A stretch of DNA of 16,326 bases, from positions 1-16,326 of the forward strand of contig JAJYUX010000032.1 in assembly GCA_021792315.1 (NCBI GenBank). Reading direction: 5' to 3'. The translations under genes and the position numbers were made by a program. This DNA comes from an archaeon (lineage in GTDB: Archaea; Thermoproteota; Nitrososphaeria; Nitrososphaerales; CADDZS01). The notes beneath the pieces were generated by a model. It searched no databases, was not told where the DNA came from, and was given only the letters and a program-made list of their open reading frames with translations. Shown here piece by piece: positions 7,947-14,309 of the stretch (position 1 is its first letter; each line of letters starts with the position of its first letter).

Positions 7947-10022
7947 TTGAGCGCTCCCCGCCGGGTCAGAACAATTTACTCTGTAATTGCATCGCCAAAT
8001 AGGCTCGACATACTTCGAATTCTAAACACCAAGGGACCACTGAGTTACTCCGAGCTAAAGACACTAGCTGGGTTCAAGTCGAAAAAAGAATCCGGTAAGT
8101 TCGCTTACCACTTGAGAAAATTGGTGAAGCAGACTCTGATTTCGTTAAACAGAGCGGAGCGGAAATACACAGTAACAAGCCTGGGGAGACTTGTACTGAA
8201 TCTAACCAAGCAGATCGAGGAGCAATCTATGCTCGAATCTGGAAAGCTCTACGTACGTAGCTCCAGACAGGCGCTGGAGGAGTTTAATGCCGACAAGATA
8301 CTTCAGTCTCTTGTGAAGGAAGCAGGGATGCCAGTCGAGCTCGCGCAGAAGATTGCAAGTGAGACCGAGGCGCGAGTTTACAAATTCCAGACCGCTTACC
8401 TTACTGCCCCCCTGATCCGAGAAATAGTGAACAGCATTCTCGTTGAACATGGATATGAGGAATACAGGCACAAGCTTACCCGCCTAGGACTTCCCGTCGC
8501 AGATGTTGCTGACCTGATACTCAGGGCAGGTGATGGCTCAGATTCCATAGATACTGTACTGTCTACGACTTCAGGAAGAGTCTTTTCTGAATATGCAATT
8601 CTTACCCAAATTCCGAGAGACGTTTCTGACGCCCACCTTTCTGGTGACCTGCACATATCAAGTCTTGGTAGCTGGAGTCTAATGCCCGACACCCTCTATC
8701 TTGATCTGAACGCTCTGTATTCAAATCCATACAATCTTGGAAGCAAGATCAGCAACGCCCCGAGGCTGGGAGCGATAAAGAATTTTGATTCTGCGCTGGA
8801 AACTGTCGAGATACTTGCGAGCATTGTTTCGCGGGAAGTTTCAAACGAAGTGTGCCTTGACAACTTGATTTCTTACCTCTCCAAGCTGTACTCTCCTCGT
8901 TCGCAGGAGGAGCAGGTAAGGATGTTCTCGCGAATGCTCTCTTCTCTTTCAACGGCCGCGGGGATGGGAAGAGCTCGCAGCATCACATTCAGGATCGGAG
9001 AACCGCAAAAGGACGAGGACGTTCCCTCCCAACTCGAGCTCAGAGATTCCTTACTTCAAGCATATTCTAGGTACGTGGAAATAGTGCCGATGCCTTCGAT
9101 TCATTTAGTGGTCTCTCCGGGAAGGTACTTTGATCGAAGAGTCGTGGAAGGTATCACTAACATTATCTCAAAGGGTGGAGACATCGCAGTCGAATCTGAT
9201 GGCAAGCACTCGTTCTCTGGGTTGAATCTTGATTTGCATGGTTCAAACTCAGGCTCAATTGATGGCATCCTGTTTCTTCAGAACCTGACTCTTAACCTTC
9301 CAAGGCTCGCATATGAGTCAAATAAGGATGAAACATACTTCAGGGCAAAGCTGGCTCTCTTGCTCCAGACTGCTGTCAACGCAATGGTGAATAGAAAGGA
9401 TCATGTGATAGACAGCATGAAGAAGGGTCTCCTTCCAGCACTCTATCAGATTCCGGTAGTCTCCTCACTCGAGGAGATGCCATTCGTGATCAACATGGTG
9501 GGACTGAATGAGGCAATATCGAGTTTGATGTCTGAAAGGGACCCAATGAGTAGACAGGAACTGGCTATGAAGATTCTAGACACAGCAAGCAAAGTCGCCA
9601 CCGAAAAGACGTCAAAACTGGGATGTAAGGCTCTCGTTTCGATGCTCCACGCTGAAGGATTCGAACGTCTATCTGAAATCGACGGCGAGAAATTCGGCAG
9701 GTCACAGGAAACACGCCTCAGTGGCTATCAAGAAGGCATCCTCGGATTGGAGCATTATGACGACGAGAAAACGGTATCCGACATTTCAGAGATGTTCAAT
9801 GCAACGAGCGGCGGAGCAATTGTTATGTTGAAATTCGCGAAAGAGACTGGTGATAATTTGAATTTTGGAAATATCGTTGTTGGTGTTTCAGGCAAAGTTC
9901 CATTTGTTAGGTTTTCAAGAAGTCTGGATGTCTGTAAGAAATGTGGAACGAAAGTGTTCGGCGGGGCGAGATGTCCAGCTTGCAAATCCACTTCGTTGAT
10001 TCTACAACCGTTATTGCTCTGA
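7947..10022 (+). CDS. Winged-helix / ATP-cone / degenerate NrdD fusion; candidate nucleotide-sensing transcription regulator
   Basis: Domains in 691 residues: an ArsR-like winged helix at about 8-95 (SPNRLDILRIL, ESGKFAYHLRKL); an ATP-cone at about 101-192, the module that binds ATP or dATP in reductases and in NrdR; then a class III reductase-like body at about 205-691. NrdD landmarks are AHLSGDLHI (229-236), LTLNLPRLAYE (447-457), VINMVGLNEA (514-523), TSGGAI (620-625) and the zinc site C663/C666/C676/C679. The C-terminal RxxGYL glycyl-radical motif is missing: the protein stops 12 residues after the last zinc cysteine. No cysteine lies just before the NLPR segment, where the thiyl-radical cysteine of NrdD sits. 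The only non-zinc cysteines are C303 and C560. No NrdG activase gene is in the window. It therefore looks catalytically dead. TTG is the only start after the in-frame TGA at 7944. Automatic pipelines may call it an anaerobic ribonucleotide reductase. Confidence 0.85.
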   Translation: MSAPRRVRTIYSVIASPNRLDILRILNTKGPLSYSELKTLAGFKSKKESGKFAYHLRKLVKQTLISLNRAERKYTVTSLGRLVLNLTKQIEEQSMLESGKLYVRSSRQALEEFNADKILQSLVKEAGMPVELAQKIASETEARVYKFQTAYLTAPLIREIVNSILVEHGYEEYRHKLTRLGLPVADVADLILRAGDGSDSIDTVLSTTSGRVFSEYAILTQIPRDVSDAHLSGDLHISSLGSWSLMPDTLYLDLNALYSNPYNLGSKISNAPRLGAIKNFDSALETVEILASIVSREVSNEVCLDNLISYLSKLYSPRSQEEQVRMFSRMLSSLSTAAGMGRARSITFRIGEPQKDEDVPSQLELRDSLLQAYSRYVEIVPMPSIHLVVSPGRYFDRRVVEGITNIISKGGDIAVESDGKHSFSGLNLDLHGSNSGSIDGILFLQNLTLNLPRLAYESNKDETYFRAKLALLLQTAVNAMVNRKDHVIDSMKKGLLPALYQIPVVSSLEEMPFVINMVGLNEAISSLMSERDPMSRQELAMKILDTASKVATEKTSKLGCKALVSMLHAEGFERLSEIDGEKFGRSQETRLSGYQEGILGLEHYDDEKTVSDISEMFNATSGGAIVMLKFAKETGDNLNFGNIVVGVSGKVPFVRFSRSLDVCKKCGTKVFGGARCPACKSTSLILQPLLL

Positions 10023-10069
10023 AACTTCGAAATTCGTTTCTGTGAAATACGTCAGAAAAAAATTCCGCG

Positions 10070-10090
10070 AAATAATTTATGTTGACAATT
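10070..10090 (+). repeat. Direct repeat copy 1: A/T box plus GTTGACAATT
   Basis: AAATAATTTAT is followed directly by GTTGACAATT, 48 nt after the stop of the HTH/ATP-cone gene. It matches copy 2 (10202-10221) at all but two positions plus a 1-nt length difference. The A/T part resembles an archaeal TATA box, so this may be a promoter (P1, start near 10100) or an operator. Confidence 0.55.
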
Positions 10091-10145
10091 CTTTCGCAAG
10101 TTGGAGAACAGCTAATTAATACAGATGTGAAGAATAGTTAACGTC

Positions 10146-10167
10146 TTTTTTTGCATCTGATATTTTT
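10146..10167 (+). terminator. Candidate U-tract terminator
   Basis: A run of seven T (10146-10152) is followed 10 nt later by a run of five T (10163-10167), both on the coding strand after the HTH/ATP-cone gene. Archaeal RNA polymerase terminates at such oligo-T tracts without needing a hairpin. The position, between the two repeat copies, would separate the regulator transcript (or a short RNA from copy 1) from the nrdJ transcript. Confidence 0.45.
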
Positions 10168-10199
10168 CTCTTGAAATTCATTTGCCGATTTGCTTAATG

Positions 10200-10208
10200 T
10201 TAAATAAT
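10200..10208 (+). promoter_or_regulatory. TATA box of the proposed nrdJ-operon promoter P2
   Basis: TTAAATAAT is centred about 22 nt before the ATG at 10226 and lies downstream of the T-rich tract. It is the best archaeal TATA match in this gap and is part of direct repeat copy 2. Confidence 0.5.
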
Positions 10209-10221
10209 CTAGTTGACAGTT
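10202..10221 (+). repeat. Direct repeat copy 2: A/T box plus GTTGACAGTT
   Basis: AAATAATCTA is followed by GTTGACAGTT, 132 nt downstream of copy 1. The GTTGACARTT half lies between the TATA box and the expected transcription start near 10226-10230, a position where a bound repressor would block initiation. A weaker relative, GCTGACAGTT, occurs at 7682-7691 in the gap before the HTH/ATP-cone gene. Confidence 0.55.
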
Positions 10222-10225
10222 ACAA

Positions 10226-10285
10226 ATGGCCCGATATGTTACTAAGGAGATTGATTTGTGCGACATCAGCCTCGAGGGAGAATGA
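10226..10285 (+). CDS. Possible 19-residue leader peptide
   Basis: The frame starts with ATG (MARYVTKEIDLC...) about 22 nt downstream of the P2 TATA box, the spacing of a leaderless transcript. Its TGA stop (10283-10285) overlaps the ATG of the next small ORF in the sequence ATGA. It may be a leader peptide, a tiny protein, or the 5' half of one small gene split by a frameshift. No family was recognised. Confidence 0.3.
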   Translation: MARYVTKEIDLCDISLEGE

Positions 10286-10425
10286 GCGTGTTGGCCGAGA
10301 TGTCTATCGAATTCCCCTTGCGCGACGACACTATTTCTTGCGAAACTTCCCGTTGGAACCTCGCGGGAATTTGGATCAATTTCGTCACAGGTGAAGCCCC
10401 TGTTTACGGCCCCATAATCCCTTGA
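10282..10425 (+). CDS. Possible 47-residue small protein upstream of nrdJ
   Basis: The frame starts at the ATG of the ATGA overlap and ends with a TGA (10423-10425) that overlaps a TTG start (10422) in frame with nrdJ, as TTGA. Codons look coding-like, and the peptide is balanced (EFPLRDD, then WNLAGIWINFV, then a proline-rich end), with one cysteine. Stop/start overlaps at both ends suggest translational coupling. A -1 frameshift at 10281-10285 would join it to the preceding 19-codon frame into one protein of about 66 residues. I do not recognise it. Two short inverted repeats lie in its second half, so an RNA-leader reading is the alternative. Confidence 0.35.
   Translation: MSVLAEMSIEFPLRDDTISCETSRWNLAGIWINFVTGEAPVYGPIIP
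10347..10403 (+). other. Two adjacent short inverted repeats (possible RNA hairpins)
   Basis: TTCCCG (10347-10352) pairs with CGGGAA (10364-10369) across an 11-nt loop, and ACAGG (10387-10391) pairs with CCTGT (10399-10403) across a 7-nt loop. Both lie between P2 and nrdJ. The arms are short, so chance cannot be excluded. No cobalamin-riboswitch box was found. Confidence 0.25.
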
Positions 10426-10448
10426 AAAGACAACAATCGAGAAAATTC

Positions 10449-10455
10449 AAAATAT
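10449..10455 (+). promoter_or_regulatory. Possible proximal nrdJ TATA box
   Basis: AAAATAT is centred about 24 nt before the ATG at 10476, fitting a leaderless transcript that starts at that ATG. If used, it would make the upstream TTG (10422) irrelevant for this transcript. Confidence 0.35.
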
Positions 10456-10475
10456 GCAGTAGGACTGTGAAAGAA

Positions 10476-12788
10476 ATGGAAACAAATTCGTTAGATGATA
10501 GAGTTGCTGAAGAGTCGGAGAATGCTTCAGAATATGCAGGAGAGCTAGAGCAAATTGCGACGCCGATTCAACTTCCCAAGGAGACTTTGGAGTTTTTCAA
10601 CGCGGACGAGCTCAGAGCGAGAGTATTCTACGAGAAATACGCTCTGAAGGATCTGAATGGGCTGGTAGTCGAGCAAACACCTGTCGACATGTGGGCTAGA
10701 GTGGCGAGAGAATTAGCATCTGTGGAAACCACAGAAGAAAAGAGATCAGAATGGACAAAGAAGTTCTACTGGTTGCTGGAGAACTTTAGATTCGTTCCAG
10801 GGGGAAGAATAATGTTTGGTGCTGGTCAACCGAGACGCTCAACCCTGTTGAACTGCTACTATCTTCCAATCAAATCTGATTCTCTAGAGGACATTTTCGA
10901 CTTTTGTAAAGAAGCTGGCAGAACCTACTCATATGGTGGTGGAGTGGGCACCGATATTTCAATTCTGAGACCCAAGGGTGCACCGGTGAACAACTCTGCT
11001 GTTGTTTCCACTGGTTCCGTCTCCTTCATGGAACTCTTCTCCGTTACCACAGGAACCATTGGTCAGGCGGGCAGGAGGGGAGCACTGATGATTACAATAC
11101 ATGTGGATCATCCTGACGTTGTGGATTTCATCGATGTGAAGCGCGACTTGAGTCACGTCAACCATGCAAACATCAGCGTATGCATAACTGACAAGTTCAT
11201 GCAAGCCGTGGAGAAGGACGAAAACTTTACGCTGGAGTTCCACAACGACAAGGCGGACGTTAGACGGGTCGTCAAAGCTAAGGAATTATGGGATAAACTG
11301 GTTCGTTCCGCGTGGGCATCCGCCGAACCTGGGATAATCTTCTGGGACAACGTGAAGAATGAATCGCCAACAGAATACAACGGCATGGAGGTTCATGGGT
11401 TCAACCCTTGCTCGGAGCAGTGTCTCGAAGATTATGGTTGCTGCTGCTTGGGCAACATAAACCTCTCAGCCTTCGTCGTCGACGAGTTCTCTGAAAGAGC
11501 AAGATTGGACTGGAGAAATCTGGAGAAGGCGTTGCGCTATTCGACACGCTTTCTGGATAACGTGCTAGATTACAACGCAGACAAGCACCCGCTCCCAGAA
11601 CAGAAGAAAGCATCAATGTGGTCCAGAAGAATCGGCGTTGGTTTCACTGGATTTGCCGACATGTTGATCAAACTCAGCATGAAATACGATTCACCGCAAT
11701 CAGTCAAGTTCATCGACCGGATGTTTGACAGAGTGAAGAACATCTGTTACGACGAGAGTTGCAATATTGCAGTTGAAAAGGGACCGGCGCCTGCTTTCAT
11801 CGCTGAAAAACATCTTGCGCGACCTTTCATCCAGCGGCTAGACAACGGAGTAAAGCAGAAGATCGCATCCAGGGGCATCAGAAACTCTTGCGTTCTTACA
11901 GTTCCTCCTGTGGGTAGTGGAGCTATAATTGCTGGCACAACTTCGGGGATAGAACCAATCTTTGCTCTGAGCTATGTTCGCAAGTCAAAGTCATTAACCG
12001 GCGGGGAGTTTAAGGTCTATCATCCTCTTGTCCAAGAATACATGAAACGCTTCGGACTCAAGACTGAATCGGAGCTTCCCGACATTTTTGTCACTGCGCA
12101 CAACATAAAGGCTGAGTTTAGAGTGCAGATGCAAGGAACAATTCAGAAACACATTGACTCTAGCATCTCCAGTACAGTCAACATTCCCAAGGAAGCAAGC
12201 GTCCAAGACGTCAAGGATATTTACTTCCAAGCTTGGAGATCTGGATGCAAAGGAATCACCGTGTATAGGGAGGGCGTGAGAGAGGGAATCCTTCTGACCA
12301 ACGAAGAAGCGGCGTCTCAAAAGGGGGGAGTGAAAGCAAAGATGCAAAAGTTTGAGAGACCAAAAGTTCTGATCGGGCACACAGTCAAGATGAAGCTGCC
12401 GCAAGGTAGTCTCTATGTTACTGCTAACAAGAATGGAGACGACATCATCAGGGAAACATTCGTCACCTTGGGCAAATCTGGTGGAGATGAAAAAGCTGAC
12501 GCTGAAGCTCTTGGACGTCTCATCAGCCTTTACCTGCAACACGGCGGAAGGGTACAGGAAGTCATTCAGACTTTGAAGGGAATTCAGGGTAGAGATGTTT
12601 CTTGGGATAATGGACAGCAACTCCTATCCGTTCCCGACGCCGTCGCGAAGGCTCTTGCCAGTCTATCAGGCACGACAGTCGAAAAGGATCAGGAGCTCAA
12701 GCACTGTCCGGACTGCGGAGAGGCTGGACTGATATTCGAGAACGGATGCTACCGCTGCCAACAATGCGGCTACTCCAAGTGTAACTAA
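10476..12788 (+). CDS. nrdJ: Ribonucleotide reductase class II, adenosylcobalamin-dependent
   Basis: This enzyme reduces ribonucleotides to deoxyribonucleotides using a B12-generated thiyl radical, with no need for oxygen or an activase. Numbered from this ATG (770 residues): redox cysteine C127 in LNCYYLP; finger loop NPCSE with N310, C312 (thiyl site) and E314; second redox cysteine within GCCCLGNINLS (C322-C324, canonical position C323); SGIEPIFAL; GCKGITVYREG; a TSCPD-type domain (GHTVKMKLPQGSLYVTAN onward); and a C-terminal zinc ribbon CPDCG...CYRCQQCGYSKC that also supplies the reductant cysteines. There is no N-terminal ATP-cone. The ATG is supported by an A/T box 24 nt upstream; a TTG at 10422 would add 18 basic residues and couples to the preceding small ORF. 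Its TAA overlaps the TAG of convergent pyrB. Confidence 0.95.
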   Translation: METNSLDDRVAEESENASEYAGELEQIATPIQLPKETLEFFNADELRARVFYEKYALKDLNGLVVEQTPVDMWARVARELASVETTEEKRSEWTKKFYWLLENFRFVPGGRIMFGAGQPRRSTLLNCYYLPIKSDSLEDIFDFCKEAGRTYSYGGGVGTDISILRPKGAPVNNSAVVSTGSVSFMELFSVTTGTIGQAGRRGALMITIHVDHPDVVDFIDVKRDLSHVNHANISVCITDKFMQAVEKDENFTLEFHNDKADVRRVVKAKELWDKLVRSAWASAEPGIIFWDNVKNESPTEYNGMEVHGFNPCSEQCLEDYGCCCLGNINLSAFVVDEFSERARLDWRNLEKALRYSTRFLDNVLDYNADKHPLPEQKKASMWSRRIGVGFTGFADMLIKLSMKYDSPQSVKFIDRMFDRVKNICYDESCNIAVEKGPAPAFIAEKHLARPFIQRLDNGVKQKIASRGIRNSCVLTVPPVGSGAIIAGTTSGIEPIFALSYVRKSKSLTGGEFKVYHPLVQEYMKRFGLKTESELPDIFVTAHNIKAEFRVQMQGTIQKHIDSSISSTVNIPKEASVQDVKDIYFQAWRSGCKGITVYREGVREGILLTNEEAASQKGGVKAKMQKFERPKVLIGHTVKMKLPQGSLYVTANKNGDDIIRETFVTLGKSGGDEKADAEALGRLISLYLQHGGRVQEVIQTLKGIQGRDVSWDNGQQLLSVPDAVAKALASLSGTTVEKDQELKHCPDCGEAGLIFENGCYRCQQCGYSKCN

Positions 12789-13726
12789 GAATTCAGTATC
12801 AAAGAGAGCAGTGCTGCTCTCACAATTCTTCCGTACTGCATCTGCCTGAAGTACCTAGCCTGTGGGGTTGAATCCACATCAGGCTTTATTTCGTCGATGC
12901 GTGGTAGAGGGTGCATGATTATCGCGTCACTCTTCATTAACTTCACGTGCTCTGCCCCGATGAAGTATGATCCTCTCACTTTTTCGTACTCTTGGTCGTC
13001 CGGAAACCTTTCTCTCTGGATTCTTGTAACATAAAGAACGTCAAGATCCGTAAGAACTTCCTGAAGGTTATCGTGTTCCGTTATTTCAATCGAAGTGGAC
13101 TTGCCAGGTATCTTCCCAATGTCGTGCGTTGCCTCCTTCCTAATCTTGAGGCCGTCAGGAGCGATGAGTTCTATCTTCACGTCGTATTTTGCCAATCCAT
13201 ATATCAGTGAGTAGACGGTTCTTCCATATCTCAAATCGCCTACTATTCCAATCCGAAGTCCATCGATCCTCTTCTTCTCTTTCAGAATGGTATAGAGGTC
13301 AAGCATTCCCTGCGATGGGTGTTCTTCTGTTCCTGTCCCTGCGCTCACGACTGGTTTCACTGCAATCTCCGCTGCAAATCTGGCAGCGCCCTCGTTGGAG
13401 TGTCTTAATGCCAGAACGTCGCAATTCGCCTCAACGACTCGCACTGTATCTGCAAGAGACTCTCCTTTTTCCATGGAGGTTGTGCTCACCTCACTGAATC
13501 CGATCGATGTGCCCCCGATTGACGCCATGGCAGATTCGAAACTCAATCTTGTTCTGGTGCTTGGTTCGTGAAACATTATTCCTAGTATACGACCTTCTCC
13601 GAGGGCTACCTTGTCCCTATATTTCATTTCGACAAGTTTGTCGGCAGTGGAAAACAAAAGATCTAAGTCATCACGATTGAAATCCTTCATTGAAAGAACG
13701 TCGCGCTTGAAGAAGGGATTTGGCAC
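12785..13726 (-). CDS. pyrB: Aspartate carbamoyltransferase catalytic chain
   Basis: This enzyme condenses carbamoyl phosphate with L-aspartate in the committed step of pyrimidine synthesis. It has 313 residues, the usual length. Carbamoyl-phosphate loop STRTR is at 56-60, the 80s loop STTSMEKGES at 81-90, EHPSQ at 135-139 (canonical QHPTQ with the catalytic H and Q kept), GDLRYGRTVYSL in the aspartate domain and HPLPR near 275. The start is GTG, giving NPFFKRDVLSMKD, the family's standard N-terminus. A regulatory chain gene (pyrI), often adjacent in archaea, is absent here: downstream of pyrB lies convergent nrdJ, whose stop overlaps. It lies 70 nt downstream of tfe and may be read through from that cluster or from its own weak promoter. 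Confidence 0.95.
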   Translation of the reverse strand: MPNPFFKRDVLSMKDFNRDDLDLLFSTADKLVEMKYRDKVALGEGRILGIMFHEPSTRTRLSFESAMASIGGTSIGFSEVSTTSMEKGESLADTVRVVEANCDVLALRHSNEGAARFAAEIAVKPVVSAGTGTEEHPSQGMLDLYTILKEKKRIDGLRIGIVGDLRYGRTVYSLIYGLAKYDVKIELIAPDGLKIRKEATHDIGKIPGKSTSIEITEHDNLQEVLTDLDVLYVTRIQRERFPDDQEYEKVRGSYFIGAEHVKLMKSDAIIMHPLPRIDEIKPDVDSTPQARYFRQMQYGRIVRAALLSLILNS

Positions 13727-13767
13727 TGAACCGCACCATCCACTTTTTCTTCAGTGAGGTGATTCGG

Positions 13768-13774
13768 ATATTAA
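13768..13774 (-). promoter_or_regulatory. Possible pyrB TATA box
   Basis: TTAATAT on the minus strand in the 70-nt tfe-pyrB gap is centred about 45 nt before the GTG, which would give a leader of roughly 20 nt. The match is weak. Confidence 0.25.
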
Positions 13775-13796
13775 GGGTATCAGAACGTCATCATCA

Positions 13797-14309
13797 TCAT
13801 CGGAGGGAGCTTTCCTGCTCCATCTGTTTGATCTTCCACTCGAGTGCCTTCTTGAATTCTGAGTTATCTATGAGGTTCAGGTTCTTGCCACATGTTGGAC
13901 ACTTGAAGAAAGCCTCCATAGCTTCCTCGAAAGTGAGCTTCTTGCAAGTCGGCGTCTCGCAGTTGTAAAACTCATGATCGGTTTCATATCCAAGTCTGCT
14001 GCGCAGGCGTTCAAGCGCCTTGCGTTTCTGAGCTTCAATGAAGCCGTCCACCTGATCGTGTTGGGCTTTCCACCTGTAGACAAACCAGCCGCGTTTCAAG
14101 TCTCTGACTCTTATTCCGGTGATTAATGATCTACCAAACATGTCGTAGAGCGCCTTGCGGACAGAGTTTATCTTTAGACCTGTGGCGCTGGCAATCTCTT
14201 CGTCGGTAGCATTTTCGTTGTTCAAAAGTGCCCTTGCTACCTTTACATAATCCTCACCTCCAAGGAGGCTGGCTATCTTTACGAATGAGTCTTCATAATC
14301 GATTTTCAT
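13797..14309 (-). CDS. tfe: Transcription initiation factor E, alpha subunit
   Basis: TFE binds the RNA polymerase clamp and helps promoter opening with TBP and TFB; it is the archaeal counterpart of TFIIE-alpha. It has 170 residues. The winged helix spans about 10-85, and the zinc ribbon uses C117/C122 and C137/C140 around the family stretch LTFEEAMEAFFKCPTCG. The first pair is Cx4C rather than the common CxxC. A charged helical tail follows. It overlaps trm56 by 4 nt (ATGA), so the two are likely translationally coupled. The reading frame ends in four consecutive TGA codons (13788-13799). Confidence 0.95.
   Translation of the reverse strand: MKIDYEDSFVKIASLLGGEDYVKVARALLNNENATDEEIASATGLKINSVRKALYDMFGRSLITGIRVRDLKRGWFVYRWKAQHDQVDGFIEAQKRKALERLRSRLGYETDHEFYNCETPTCKKLTFEEAMEAFFKCPTCGKNLNLIDNSEFKKALEWKIKQMEQESSLR

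Noticed and set aside
10021..10040. GAAAC...GTTTC inverted repeat right after the fusion-gene stop, as an intrinsic terminator
   Set aside because: The arms are only 5 bp and no T-run follows directly; the T-rich tract at 10146-10167 is the better terminator candidate.
10182..10394. 70-codon open frame (TTG start) before nrdJ
   Set aside because: It overlaps the more plausible small ORFs with ATGA/TTGA junctions, begins before the TATA box, and its product is arginine-rich without pattern.
10226..10475. Cobalamin riboswitch controlling the B12-dependent nrdJ
   Set aside because: No B12-box or matching multi-stem architecture could be found; GAAGCC near 10394 alone is not evidence.
11994..12620. 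208-codon open frame antisense to nrdJ
   Set aside because: It lies wholly opposite a confidently identified reductase, has no recognisable motif and mirrors the codon pattern of nrdJ.
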